Shown here piece by piece: positions 7,331 through 15,963 of a stretch of DNA of 45,339 nucleotides (within the stretch, counting starts at the first letter, position 1; each line of letters starts with the position of its first letter). The stretch is from Nonomuraea deserti. GTDB taxonomy: Bacteria; Actinomycetota; Actinomycetes; Streptosporangiales; Streptosporangiaceae. The position numbers were made by a program, and so were the translations under genes. The stretch covers positions 1 through 45,339 of the forward strand of contig NZ_SMKO01000065.1 in assembly GCF_004348685.1 (NCBI RefSeq), read 5' to 3'. Below the pieces are notes generated by a model. The model did no database searches and had not been told where the DNA came from. It worked only from the letters and a program-made list of their open reading frames with translations.

Positions 7331-9151
7331 ATGTGCGGAATCGTGGCCTACGTCGGCCCCAGGGACGCAGCCCCCATCCTGCTGGAGGGCCTGCAGCGAC
7401 TTGAATACCGGGGCTACGACTCGGCCGGGGTCGTCGTCTCCAGCAAGGGGCTGAAGGTCCGCAAGGTCAAGGGGCGGGTGGCCGACCTGGCCAAGGTCGT
7501 GCCGGTCAGGTTCAAGGGCGGCCTGGGCATCGGGCACACCCGCTGGGCCACGCACGGCGTCCCCAGCGACGTCAACGCCCATCCGCACCTGTCCGCCGAC
7601 CAGCGCATCGCGGTCGTGCACAACGGCATCATCGAGAACGCCGGAGAGCTGCGGGCCAAGCTGGAGGCCGACGGCGTGGAGTTCGCCTCCGAGACCGACA
7701 CCGAGGTGCTCGCGCACCTGATCGCCCACGCCGCCGACGAGAACGACTCGCTGGAGGAGGCCGTCAGGAAGACGCTCAAGAGCGTCGTCGGCACGTACGG
7801 CATCGCGGTCATCGACGCCGAGCGCCCCGGCGAGGTGGTCGTGGCCCGCAACGGCAGCCCGATCGTGCTCGGCATCGGCGAGAAGGAGATGTTCGCCGCG
7901 TCCGACGTGGCCGCCCTGGTCCGCTACACGCGCCAGGTCGTGCATCTGGAGGACGGCGAGCTGGCCGTGCTGAAGGCCGACGGGTTCCACACCTTCGCCA
8001 GCGACGCCCGCGAGACGGCCAAGGAGCCGCTGACCGTCGACTGGGACGCCGGCCACTACGACACCGGCGGCTACGAGCACTACCTGCTCAAAGAAATCTC
8101 CGAGCAGCCCGAGACGATCACCCGTACGATGAGCGGCCGCCTCGACGAGCGTTTCCACGTCGCCCACCTCGGCGGGCTCAACATGGACGCCCGCGAGACG
8201 CGGAGCTTCCGCCGGGTGAAGATCATCGGGTGCGGCTCCGCGTACTACTCGGGACAGATCGGGGCGCAGCTCATCGAGGAGCTGGCGCGCATCCCCTCCG
8301 ACGCCGAGCCGGCCAGCGAGTTCCGCTACCGCAACCCCGTCGTCGACCCCGACACCCTCTACGTCGCGATCAGCCAGTCGGGGGAGACCTACGACACGCT
8401 CGCCGCCGTGCAGGAGCTCAAGCGCAAGGGCGGCCGGGTCATCGGCATCGTCAACGCCGTCGGCAGCGCCATCGCGCGCGAGGTGGACGGCGGCATCTAC
8501 CTGCACGCGGGTCCCGAGGTCTCGGTGGCCTCGACCAAGGCGTTCACCTCGACCACGGTGGCGTTCGCGCTGCTCGCGCTGCACCTGGGCAGGGTGCGCG
8601 ACCTGTCGCCGGCCGACGGGCGGCGCATCGTGGAGGGCCTGCGCCGGCTGCCCGGCCACGTCGAGGAGATCCTGGCTCAGGGAGACAAGATCGCCGAGCT
8701 GGCGCGGAAGTACGCCGACCACGCCGGCATGATGTTCGTCGGCCGCGTGCGCGGCTACCCGGTGGCCCGCGAGGGCGCGCAGAAGCTGAAGGAGATCTCC
8801 TACGTCCACGCGGAGGCCTATCCGGCCAGCGAGCTCAAGCACGGGCCGCTCGCCCTGATCGGCCCCGAGATGCCGACGGTCGCGATCGTCCCCGACGACG
8901 AGCTGCTCGACAAGAACCTCACCACGCTCGGCGAGATCCGCGCCCGCGGCGGACGGGTACTCATGGTCGGCCATCGCGAGCCCGGCTCGAAGCTGGCCGA
9001 CGACGTCATCGTGATTCCGAAGAACGAGATCGAACTCGATCCGCTCCTGCTCACGATCCCGTTGCAGCTGCTCGCGTACCATGCCGCCGTGGCGCTCAGC
9101 CGCGACGTCGACAAGCCGCGCAATCTCGCCAAGAGCGTTACAGTCGAATAA
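7331..9151 (+). CDS. glmS: Glutamine-fructose-6-phosphate aminotransferase (isomerizing)
   Basis: A 606-residue GlmS, which makes glucosamine-6-phosphate from fructose-6-phosphate and glutamine, the first step toward UDP-GlcNAc for peptidoglycan and, in this group, mycothiol. The N-terminus reads MCGIVAYVG, with Cys2 the glutaminase nucleophile once Met is removed. The Ntn domain has RWATHGVPSDVNAHPH and VVHNGIIEN. Two SIS domains follow: CGSAYYSG, AISQSGETYDT and EVSVASTKAFT in the first; GRVRGYPVAREGAQKLKEISY, AEAYPASELKHGPLALI and the C-terminal DKPRNLAKSVTVE in the second. Length is typical. The start has an AGGAGA ribosome site. No glmS ribozyme is seen upstream. Confidence 0.98.
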   Translation: MCGIVAYVGPRDAAPILLEGLQRLEYRGYDSAGVVVSSKGLKVRKVKGRVADLAKVVPVRFKGGLGIGHTRWATHGVPSDVNAHPHLSADQRIAVVHNGIIENAGELRAKLEADGVEFASETDTEVLAHLIAHAADENDSLEEAVRKTLKSVVGTYGIAVIDAERPGEVVVARNGSPIVLGIGEKEMFAASDVAALVRYTRQVVHLEDGELAVLKADGFHTFASDARETAKEPLTVDWDAGHYDTGGYEHYLLKEISEQPETITRTMSGRLDERFHVAHLGGLNMDARETRSFRRVKIIGCGSAYYSGQIGAQLIEELARIPSDAEPASEFRYRNPVVDPDTLYVAISQSGETYDTLAAVQELKRKGGRVIGIVNAVGSAIAREVDGGIYLHAGPEVSVASTKAFTSTTVAFALLALHLGRVRDLSPADGRRIVEGLRRLPGHVEEILAQGDKIAELARKYADHAGMMFVGRVRGYPVAREGAQKLKEISYVHAEAYPASELKHGPLALIGPEMPTVAIVPDDELLDKNLTTLGEIRARGGRVLMVGHREPGSKLADDVIVIPKNEIELDPLLLTIPLQLLAYHAAVALSRDVDKPRNLAKSVTVE

Positions 9152-9222
9152 TTGAGCCGCAAATCAGCCACATTCCCCTCAGGGTAGTGTTATCCGGCTT
9201 CAAACGACATAAATTCGATACT

Positions 9223-9993
9223 GTGCGGCAGTTCGACCATCAGAGGCCCCATCCCGCACGCATGTACGACTACATGCTCGGCGGGAAGGACAACTTCGCG
9301 GTCGACCGCCTGGCCCTCGACCAGCTCGCCGAGCTGGTCCCGGAGGCGGTCCCGCTGGCCCGCGCGAACCGGGCCTTCCTTCAGCGTGCCGTGCGCTACG
9401 TGGCCGCCGCGGGGGTCCGGCAGTTTCTCGACCTGGGCAGCGGGCTGCCGACCCAGGGCAGCGCGCACGAGGTGGCGCCCGAGGCCCAGGTCGTTTACGT
9501 CGATAATGATCCGGTGGTCGCCGCGCACTCCAGGGCCCTGCTCGAGGACTCGGGCAGGGCCGTCTTCGTGGAGGCCGACCTGCTCGACGCCGACGAGGTG
9601 CTGGCGCGGGCGGGCGCCCTGCTCGACCTGGCCGAGCCGGTCGGGGTGCTGCTGGTGTCGATCCTGCACTTCATCCCCGACCCGGCCGACCCGCAGAGCG
9701 CGGTGGCGGCGCTGCGCGAGCGGATGGCGCCCGGCAGCCACCTGGTGATCTCCCACGCGACGACGATGGCCCGGATGGAGGACGGCGATCGTGCCAGGTT
9801 CCCCTCCCAGGGCTCGTCCGCGGCGGGGGCCGATCGTACGCCGTCCGAGATCCGCGCGTTCTTCGGCGACTTCCCGCTGGAGCCGCCCGGGCTCGTGCAG
9901 GCCACCGACTGGCGTCCCGACCGCCCCAAACTGGTGGGCGACTGGTCGCTGCCGTCGTCGCTGATGGCGGGGGTCGGCAGGAAACCAGGCTGA
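9223..9993 (+). CDS. SAM-dependent methyltransferase (Methyltransf_19, formerly DUF574)
   Basis: The family signature is clear: HPARMYDYMLGGKDNFAVDR near the N-terminus, FLDLGSGLPTQGSAHEVAP for SAM binding, VVYVDNDPVVAAHSRALL, and ILHFIPDPADPQ before the C-terminal half. Length (256 residues from GTG 9223) matches the family at about 260-270. These proteins are abundant in actinomycetes and mostly have no known substrate. The start is uncertain: GTG 9223 lies 7 nt after a TAAATT hexamer, which suits a leaderless mRNA, while GTG 9187 would add 12 residues. An AT-rich dip between glmS and this gene supports a separate promoter. Confidence 0.88.
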   Translation: MRQFDHQRPHPARMYDYMLGGKDNFAVDRLALDQLAELVPEAVPLARANRAFLQRAVRYVAAAGVRQFLDLGSGLPTQGSAHEVAPEAQVVYVDNDPVVAAHSRALLEDSGRAVFVEADLLDADEVLARAGALLDLAEPVGVLLVSILHFIPDPADPQSAVAALRERMAPGSHLVISHATTMARMEDGDRARFPSQGSSAAGADRTPSEIRAFFGDFPLEPPGLVQATDWRPDRPKLVGDWSLPSSLMAGVGRKPG

Positions 9994-10085
9994 CGGCGGG
10001 CCGGGCAAGGTGCCCCCGGCTGACGGCGGGCCTGGAGAGGCGACCCGGCTGACGGCGGGCTTGGCGCGACCCCGCTGACGGCCCC
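9988..10085 (+). repeat. Imperfect ~30-bp tandem repeats after the methyltransferase
   Basis: GGCTGACGGCGGGC recurs with TGACGG at 9991, 10021, 10050 and 10076 (periods 30, 29, 26). The first copy supplies the methyltransferase stop codon. The rest is noncoding DNA before the next gene. No T-rich tract follows, so it is not an obvious terminator. Confidence 0.65.
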
Positions 10086-10197
10086 GCCCGGGGCCGTGCC
10101 CGTACCGGCGAAACGCAGCGCGCCGATGCGGCCCCGGTGCGTGACGCTCCGCGATGGGTCAATAACCTTGGGTTACGGGGAGGCTCGGGGAGGGCGC

Positions 10198-11145
10198 ATG
10201 CGGCGACGGCGGTTCTTGGCCTGGGGGCTGGGCGTGGCCGCGTGCGCGGCCGGCTGCGGCACGCAGCGGTTCACCGGAGGCGCGTCCGTGCTGCGCACCC
10301 GGTTCTCGATCAACCCGGGCGGGCGCCGGTGGGCCCGCGCGGGGCACGTGTTCGCCGGCGTGGCGCGCGCCGCCGGGTTCGAGACGGGCGAGGGCCCGCA
10401 GGTCACGGTGACCGGCCTGCCGGCGCTGGCCGCCGCCGAGCTCAACCAGGGCCAGAGCCTGCTCGACTCCGCCACTCCGCTGGCCAGGCTGGCCGGCGAG
10501 GTCGAGGTCGTGGTGGTGCCCGAGAACTCGCGGTTCAAGGAGTTCGGCGACTTCGGCGCCGCGCTGCGCGCCAGGCCCGGGCAGACGCCGCTGGCCGGCG
10601 GTCCGCAGGGCGATCCCGACCACCTGCTGTTCGGCCTGATCGCCAAAGGGCTCGGCGCCGACACCCGGCAGGTCGACTACACCGGCTATCCCAGCCGCCA
10701 CGAGGTCGTCGCCGCGTTGTCGTCCGGCAAGGCGGTCGTCGCCGCGGGCCGGCTCGCGGAGTGGCGCACGATCATCGGGCGCGGCCGGATCAGAGCGCTC
10801 GCGGTGTCCTCCGCCGAGCGGCTGCCGGACCTTGACGTGCCGACGCTGCTGGAATCGGGCGTACGGGTGGATTTCGTGGACTGGATGGCGGCCTTCGGCG
10901 CTCATGACATGCCGGACGAGAGTCGCGAGTCGGCCGTCGGCATGTGCGACGAGGTGACCCGCTCGGCCGGCTGGGAGGCGGCGTGCCGGGCCGCCGGGTG
11001 GGTCTCGATCCCGCTCACCGGCGACGACTTCGAGCTGTGGCTCGCCTCCGAGGCCCGGCGCACGCGCGAGGTGCTGCGGGACCTCGGGATGGTCGACACG
11101 ACCAAATCCACAAGATGCAGGGGTGGTTGCGGGATCCGCCACTAG
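10198..11145 (+). CDS. Tripartite tricarboxylate transporter-type substrate-binding lipoprotein (TctC/Bug family)
   Basis: A 315-residue exported lipoprotein. The N-terminus MRRRRFLAWGLGVAACAAGC has an arginine-rich start, a short hydrophobic core and a VAAC lipobox at Cys16. The body resembles TctC/Bug solute receptors: FKEFGDFGAALRARPGQ, GGPQGDPDHLLFGLIAKGLG, VDYTGYPSRHEVVAALSSGKA, GRGRIRALAVSSAERLPDL and VPTLLESG, the typical end of the ligand cleft. No TctA or TctB membrane partner is present, so it is an orphan receptor. The final 13 residues (from KSTRC) look unlike the family and run toward the riboswitch that starts 12 bp later. The ribosome site is GGGGAGGG. Ligand unknown; the family usually binds carboxylates. 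Confidence 0.85.
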   Translation: MRRRRFLAWGLGVAACAAGCGTQRFTGGASVLRTRFSINPGGRRWARAGHVFAGVARAAGFETGEGPQVTVTGLPALAAAELNQGQSLLDSATPLARLAGEVEVVVVPENSRFKEFGDFGAALRARPGQTPLAGGPQGDPDHLLFGLIAKGLGADTRQVDYTGYPSRHEVVAALSSGKAVVAAGRLAEWRTIIGRGRIRALAVSSAERLPDLDVPTLLESGVRVDFVDWMAAFGAHDMPDESRESAVGMCDEVTRSAGWEAACRAAGWVSIPLTGDDFELWLASEARRTREVLRDLGMVDTTKSTRCRGGCGIRH

Positions 11146-11157
11146 ATGTAGGATCCT

Positions 11158-11338
11158 GGTCGTCGCTGGTTCGCCTCTCCGGAGGCGGAGTAAAAGGGAA
11201 CCCGGTGCGATTCCGGGGCTGCCCCGCAGCGGTGAGCGGGAACGACCGCCGTCACATGCACTGGAGCGATCCGGGAAGCGACGGCCAGTAGGCGCCGACG
11301 AGCACGCCCGCGAGCCCGAAGACCTGCCGGCGACGTGC
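11158..11338 (+). ncRNA. Cobalamin (AdoCbl) riboswitch
   Basis: The conserved elements occur in order: GGGAACCCGGTGCGATTCCGG (about 11196-11216), GCTGCCCCGC, a GTGAGCGGGAACG segment, CACTGG, CCGGGAAG, GACGAGC, and the B12 box AGCCCGAAGACCTGCC at 11313-11328. A closing helix is visible as CGTCGC 11161-11166 pairing with GCGACG 11330-11335. It lies just upstream of ribonucleotide reductase, a placement known from streptomycetes, where adenosylcobalamin represses the B12-independent class I enzyme. The expression platform probably extends to the start codon at 11475. Confidence 0.92.
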
Positions 11339-11427
11339 CGGGCCGCGTCCTCCGATGCGCCCGGCGCGCAGTGTCCATGGCCTCGAGGGAGGGCCGGGGG
11401 CCGGTGCGGCCGTGGGTCCATGCCGCC

Positions 11428-11474
11428 GTGCTCTCGCGTGCCCTCACGGGGATGAGCTCGCGAGGAGAGAGCAC
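11428..11474 (+). promoter_or_regulatory. Hairpin covering the nrdA ribosome-binding site
   Basis: GTGCTCTC (11428-11435) is exactly complementary to GAGAGCAC (11467-11474), which abuts the GTG start. GCG/CGC can extend the stem past a bulge holding AGGA. The Shine-Dalgarno AGGAG (11463-11467) would be buried. GAGCAC inside the riboswitch (11300-11305) could compete for GTGCTC. No T-run follows any hairpin here, so translational control is inferred. Confidence 0.5.
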
Positions 11475-13688
11475 GTGACGCAGATCGTCGAAGTTGACCG
11501 CCGCCTGGCCATCGAGGAGGCAGCCGCCCGGGTGATCACCGATCCGGCCAGCTCCCGGGTCGCCGCCGGGCTGCTGGCCGAGGAGATCGCCGACGAGGCG
11601 GCCGGGCACGGGGTGCGCTCGTTCTCCGAGTCGATCGCGGCCACCCACGCGGCAGGGCTGATCCAGGACGGGCTGGCGGAGTTCGTCGCCGCGCACGCCG
11701 CCGAACTGGACGCGCTGATCCGCGCGGAGGCGGACGACCGGTTCGAGTATTTCGGGTTGCGCACGGTCCATGACCGCTACCTGCTGCGCCATCCCGAGAC
11801 CCGTAAGGTGCTGGAGCGGCCGCAGCACTTCTTCCTCCGCGTGGCCTGCGGGCTGGCGGAGTCGGTCGCCGAGGCGGCCGAGCTCTACGCGCTGATGTCC
11901 AGCCTGTCCTACCTGCCGAGCTCGCCCACCCTGTTCAACGCGGGCGCGCGCCGGCCGCAGCTGTCGTCGTGCTTCCTGCTCGACTCGCCGCGCGACGAGC
12001 TGGAGGGCATCTACGACCGGTACGGGCAGGTGGCCCGGCTCTCCAAGTACGCCGGGGGCATCGGCATCTCCTGGACCCGGGTGCGCTCGCGCGGCTCCCT
12101 GATCAGGGGAACGAACGGCCACTCCAACGGCATCGTGCCCTGGCTGCGCACGCTCGACGCGTCGGTGGCGGCGGTCAACCAGGGCGGGCGCCGCAAGGGC
12201 GCGGCCTGCGTCTACCTGGAGACCTGGCATGCCGACATCGAGGAGTTCCTGGAGCTGCGCGACAACACCGGCGAGGACGCCCGCCGCACCCACAACCTCA
12301 ACCTGGCCAACTGGGTGCCCGACGAGTTCATGCGCCGCGTGGAGGCCGACGAGCCCTGGTCGTTGTTCGACCCCAAGGAGACGCCCGACCTCACGGACCT
12401 GTACGGGGAGGAGTTCACCGCCGCCTACCGCGCGTACGAGGCGGCGGGGCGCCACGTCCGGCAGGTCCCCGCCAGGACCCTGTACGGCCGGATGATGCGC
12501 ACCCTCGCCCAGACCGGCAACGGCTGGATGACCTTCAAGGACGCCGCCAACCGCACCTCCAACCAGACCGGACGCCCCGGCAACGTCATCCACCTGTCCA
12601 ACCTGTGCACCGAGATCCTCGAGGTCACCAGCGACGGGGAGACGGCCGTGTGCAACCTCGGCTCGGTCAACCTGGCCGCCTGCCTCGCGGACGGCGACGT
12701 CGACTGGGAGCGGCTGCGCCGGACCGTACGCACGGCCGTACGCTTCCTCGACCGCACCATCGACCTCGGCTTCTACCCCACGCCCGAGGCCGGGGCGGCC
12801 AACCGGCGGTGGCGGCCGATCGGGCTCGGCGTCATGGGCCTGGCCGACGTGTTCTTCACGCTGCGGCTGCCGTTCGACTCGCCCGCGGCGCTGGAGCTGT
12901 CCACGCGGATCGCCGAGGAGATCGCGCTGGCCGCCTACGACACCTCGGCCGACCTGGCCGCCGAGCGCGGAAGGCACCCGTCGTACGCCGACACCCGGGC
13001 CGCCGGGGGAGTGCTGCACCCCGATCACTACGTGGCGAGCACGCCGCGCTGGGACGCCCTGCGCGACAAGATCGCGACGACCGGCCTGCGTAACTCGCTC
13101 ATGATCGCCATCGCGCCGACCGCCACGATCGCCTCCATCGCCGGCTGCTACGAGTGCATCGAGCCGCAGGTGTCCAACGTGTTCAAGCGCGAGACGCTGT
13201 CGGGCGAGTTCCTGCAGGTCAACCGCTATCTGGTGGCTGACCTTCAGGCGCGCGGGCTGTGGACGCAACGGTTGCGCGACGACATCAAGCGGGCCGACGG
13301 CTCGATCCAGTCGATCCCGGGCATCCCTGACGATCTCAAGGCCCTCTACCGCACGGCCTGGGAGCTGCCGCAGAAGGCGCTGATCGACCTGGCCGCCGCG
13401 CGCCAGTCGTACATCGACCAGTCGCAGTCGCTCAACCTCTTCATGGCCGGTCCGACGATCGGCAAGCTTTCCTCGATGTACGCCTATGCCTGGAAACGGG
13501 GCTTGAAGACGACGTACTACCTGCGCTCGCGCCCCGCCACCCGCATCGCCCAGACGACGGTCCCCGCGGAGGTCGCCGCGACCGCCCAGGAATCGCGGAG
13601 CGGCTTCGCCGCGCTGTCCGCCTCCGCGACGGCTGACGCCGTCGCCTGCTCGCTCGAGAACCCGGAAACCTGCGAAGCCTGCCAGTAA
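11475..13688 (+). CDS. nrdA: Class I ribonucleoside-diphosphate reductase, large subunit
   Basis: A 737-residue catalytic subunit reducing ribonucleoside diphosphates to deoxy forms. Key residues: active-site cysteines C166 (SSCFLLDS) and C393 (VCNLGSVNLA), the thiyl-radical C378 (LSNLCTEI), the radical-transfer tyrosine pair in LKTTYYLRSR, and C-terminal redox cysteines C733 and C736 (CEAC). PTATIASIAGCYECIEP is typical for class I. The N-terminus lacks a recognisable ATP-cone (no VxkRdG-like motif), so overall ATP/dATP activity control may be absent or occur otherwise. GTG 11475 is preceded by GAGGAGAG. The gene is followed by nrdB after 10 bp and is under the cobalamin riboswitch. No nrdS-type regulator follows, unlike in streptomycetes. 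Confidence 0.95.
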   Translation: MTQIVEVDRRLAIEEAAARVITDPASSRVAAGLLAEEIADEAAGHGVRSFSESIAATHAAGLIQDGLAEFVAAHAAELDALIRAEADDRFEYFGLRTVHDRYLLRHPETRKVLERPQHFFLRVACGLAESVAEAAELYALMSSLSYLPSSPTLFNAGARRPQLSSCFLLDSPRDELEGIYDRYGQVARLSKYAGGIGISWTRVRSRGSLIRGTNGHSNGIVPWLRTLDASVAAVNQGGRRKGAACVYLETWHADIEEFLELRDNTGEDARRTHNLNLANWVPDEFMRRVEADEPWSLFDPKETPDLTDLYGEEFTAAYRAYEAAGRHVRQVPARTLYGRMMRTLAQTGNGWMTFKDAANRTSNQTGRPGNVIHLSNLCTEILEVTSDGETAVCNLGSVNLAACLADGDVDWERLRRTVRTAVRFLDRTIDLGFYPTPEAGAANRRWRPIGLGVMGLADVFFTLRLPFDSPAALELSTRIAEEIALAAYDTSADLAAERGRHPSYADTRAAGGVLHPDHYVASTPRWDALRDKIATTGLRNSLMIAIAPTATIASIAGCYECIEPQVSNVFKRETLSGEFLQVNRYLVADLQARGLWTQRLRDDIKRADGSIQSIPGIPDDLKALYRTAWELPQKALIDLAAARQSYIDQSQSLNLFMAGPTIGKLSSMYAYAWKRGLKTTYYLRSRPATRIAQTTVPAEVAATAQESRSGFAALSASATADAVACSLENPETCEACQ

Positions 13689-13698
13689 GGAGCCCGTC

Positions 13699-14694
13699 GT
13701 GCTGCTCGACCCCGGAATGGACCTCACCCTGCGCCCCATGCGCTACCCCGACTTCTACGAGCGTTACCGCGCGGCCATCCGCAACACGTGGACGGTCGAG
13801 GAGGTGGACCTGCACACGGACCTGGCCGACCTGGCCAGGATGACGCCGCAGGAACGGCACCTGATCAACCGCCTGGTCGCCTTCTTCGCGACCGGCGACT
13901 CCATCGTGGCCAACAACCTCGTGCTCAACCTCTACCAGCACGTCAACGCCCCCGAGGCGCGCCTGTATCTCAGCAGGCAGCTGTTCGAGGAGGCCGTGCA
14001 CGTGCAGTTCTACCTGACCCTGCTGGACACCTACCTGCCCGACCCCGACGAGCGGGTGAAGGCCTTCGCCGCGATCGAGCACATCCCGTCGATCCGGGAC
14101 AAGGCGGAGTTCTGCTTCAAGTGGATCGACTCGATCAACGGCCTCCAGCGGCTGGAGACGGCGGCCGAGCGCCGCCAGTTCCTGCTCAACCTCATCTGCT
14201 TCGCCGCCTGCATCGAGGGCCTGTTCTTCTACGGAGCCTTCGCGTACGTGTACTGGTTCCGCTCCCGGGGCCTGCTCAACGGCCTGGCCACCGGGACGAA
14301 CTGGGTGTTCAGGGATGAGTCCATGCACATGGAGTTCGCGTTCAGCGTGGTCGACACGGTCAGGGCCGAGGAGCCCTCGCTGTTCGACGACGAGCTGGGC
14401 GCGCAGGTCACCGGCATGCTGGAGGAGGCGGTGGCCGCCGAGCTGGCCTTCGCGGAGGATTTGTGCGGGGACGGCATGATGGGCATGGGGGTGACGCAGA
14501 TGCGCCACTACCTGGAATATGTTGCCGATCAGCGGCTTGTCCGGCTGGGGCTGCCGAGAAGGTACGGTTCGGCGAACCCGTTCGGGTTCATGGAGCTGCA
14601 GGACGTGCAGGAGCTGGCCAACTTCTTCGAGCGGCGGGTCTCGGCTTACCAAGTGGCGGTTGAGGGCAATGTGAGTTTCGACGAGTCTTTCTAG
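13699..14694 (+). CDS. nrdB: Class I ribonucleoside-diphosphate reductase, small subunit
   Basis: A 331-residue radical-generating subunit. Ligands line up with E. coli NrdB: D67 (TGDSIV), E98 and H101 (FEEAVH), and the radical tyrosine Y105 four residues after the histidine, keeping the E. coli D84-E115-H118-Y122 spacing. The second ligand helix reads FRDESMHMEF. This supports a classical tyrosyl-radical (Ia-like) enzyme, with the metal (Fe or Mn) not decided by sequence. The C-terminal tail ends NVSFDESF, the part that docks to the large subunit. It starts 10 bp after nrdA with an AAGGAG ribosome site and shares its riboswitch. Confidence 0.96.
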   Translation: MLLDPGMDLTLRPMRYPDFYERYRAAIRNTWTVEEVDLHTDLADLARMTPQERHLINRLVAFFATGDSIVANNLVLNLYQHVNAPEARLYLSRQLFEEAVHVQFYLTLLDTYLPDPDERVKAFAAIEHIPSIRDKAEFCFKWIDSINGLQRLETAAERRQFLLNLICFAACIEGLFFYGAFAYVYWFRSRGLLNGLATGTNWVFRDESMHMEFAFSVVDTVRAEEPSLFDDELGAQVTGMLEEAVAAELAFAEDLCGDGMMGMGVTQMRHYLEYVADQRLVRLGLPRRYGSANPFGFMELQDVQELANFFERRVSAYQVAVEGNVSFDESF

Positions 14695-14711
14695 GACATA
14701 GGGGGCAACGA

Positions 14712-15794
14712 GTGCAGTCTCCGGCGGGCTGGCCCATCCTCGCCATCGCGGTGATCGGCTCGGTCCTCCTGGTGGAAGTGGTCCGGCGGGTGCTGAACCG
14801 GGTGGGGCGCAAGTGGGCGCTCGCCCGGCACCTCGTGGAGCACTGCACGTGGGCCGCGTTCGCGGTGGCCGTCGTGGTGGCGTGCAACCTGGTGGTCGGG
14901 CCGGGCATGCTCGGCCCGTCGCGTGCCGAGCGCGGCCTGGCCGCATCCATCGAGCACGCGCTCGGCCTGGTCACGATCGCCGCGGTCACCTGGCTGATCG
15001 TGCAGGCCACGTACGCGCTGACGGACGTCGTGCTCGACCGGCTGGTCCAGGTCGAAGGGGAGCGCAACCGCCGGGCACGGCGGATCATGACGCAGATCGC
15101 GCTGGTCCGCCGCATCGCCTCGGCCGCCTTCATCGTGATCGCGCTCGGCGCCATGCTCTTCTCCTTCCCCCAGATGCGGGCGCTCGGCGCGGGCCTGCTC
15201 GCCTCGGCGGGCATCGCCGGCGCCATCGTCGGCATCGCCGCCCAGCCGACCATCGGCAACGCGCTGGCCGGGCTCCAGCTCGCCTTCAGCGACGCGCTCC
15301 GCCTCGAGGACGTGGTCGTGGTCGAGAAGGAGTGGGGCAGGATCGAGGAGCTCACGCTCACCTACGTCGTGCTGCGGCTGTGGGACGAGCGGCGGCTGGT
15401 CCTGCCGGTGTCGTACTTCACCCAGAACCCGTTCGAGAACTGGACCAGGCACGGCAGCCGGGTGCTCGCCGTGGTGTTCCTGCGGGTGGACTGGTCGGTG
15501 CCGGTGCCCAAACTGCGGGAGGCGCTGTACGCGTTCCTGCAGGACAACCCGCTGTGGGACCAGAAGGACTGGACCCTCCAGGTCACCGACGTGCTCCCGA
15601 ACGGGCTGGTCGAGCTGCGCGCCCTGATGAGCGCCGCCGACTCGCCGTCGTCCTGGGACCTCAAGTGCGACGTGCGCGAGTTCCTCGTCGAGCACGTCCG
15701 CGAGAACTACCCCGACGCGCTGCCCCGCTTCCGCGTCGACACCCCGGAGACGCACGCCGGCATGCACTGGACCGACGACCGCGACCGGCGATAA
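14712..15794 (+). CDS. MscS-family mechanosensitive channel
   Basis: A 360-residue inner-membrane protein. Four hydrophobic segments occur in the first 150 residues (WPILAIAVIGSVLLVEVV; WAAFAVAVVVACNLVV; LGLVTIAAVTWLIVQATYAL; SAAFIVIALGAMLF). The pore-lining region follows (AGIAGAIVGIAAQPTIGNALAGLQLAF), then the beta domain (VVVEKEWGRIEELTLTYVVL, LPVSYFTQNPFENWTR) and the cytoplasmic vestibule. It would act as an osmotic safety valve. The GTG start lies 17 bp after nrdB, preceded by ATAGGGGGC, so it may be read from the RNR transcript; a functional link to nucleotide reduction is not evident. The LxDERRLVLPVSYF form suggests the larger MscS homologues common in actinobacteria. Confidence 0.92.
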   Translation: MQSPAGWPILAIAVIGSVLLVEVVRRVLNRVGRKWALARHLVEHCTWAAFAVAVVVACNLVVGPGMLGPSRAERGLAASIEHALGLVTIAAVTWLIVQATYALTDVVLDRLVQVEGERNRRARRIMTQIALVRRIASAAFIVIALGAMLFSFPQMRALGAGLLASAGIAGAIVGIAAQPTIGNALAGLQLAFSDALRLEDVVVVEKEWGRIEELTLTYVVLRLWDERRLVLPVSYFTQNPFENWTRHGSRVLAVVFLRVDWSVPVPKLREALYAFLQDNPLWDQKDWTLQVTDVLPNGLVELRALMSAADSPSSWDLKCDVREFLVEHVRENYPDALPRFRVDTPETHAGMHWTDDRDRR

Positions 15795-15823
15795 ATAGGT
15801 GGCAGCCGCGCCGATCACGGGTT

Positions 15824-15829
15824 TACCGT
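15824..15829 (+). promoter_or_regulatory. Candidate -10 hexamer TACCGT
   Basis: TACCGT lies inside the inverted repeat CACGGGTTTACCGTG. It would start a transcript about 45 nt before the small ORF at 15875 and end it at the terminator at 15964. I see no clear -35 box. Confidence 0.3.
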
Positions 15830-15874
15830 GAAAAGCACAACGACGGGCTGACGACCGGCAGAAAGGGCGGCGAC

Positions 15875-15943
15875 ATGCGCGAACCGGGCACCATCCGGCC
15901 GTCGGCGGCCCTTCCCGGGCTGCCGCGAAGGCTTTCCGGATAA
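15875..15943 (+). CDS. 22-residue small ORF in a minimal transcription unit
   Basis: ATG 15875 opens a 22-codon frame (MREPGTIRPSAALPGLPRRL plus SG) ending TAA. A purine-rich AAAGGGCGG lies 6-8 nt upstream, a fair ribosome site. A possible -10 hexamer lies about 50 nt before it, and a strong intrinsic terminator begins 21 nt after its stop. This layout looks like a complete short gene or leader rather than noise. The peptide is basic and proline-rich with no signal peptide. No family is recognised; it could instead be part of a small RNA. Confidence 0.4.
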   Translation: MREPGTIRPSAALPGLPRRLSG

Positions 15944-15963
15944 TCCTTTCCCGGGATTTCCAG

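Noticed and set aside
10198..11145. A complete tripartite tricarboxylate transporter
   Set aside because: Only the receptor is present; no TctA or TctB-like membrane proteins flank it.
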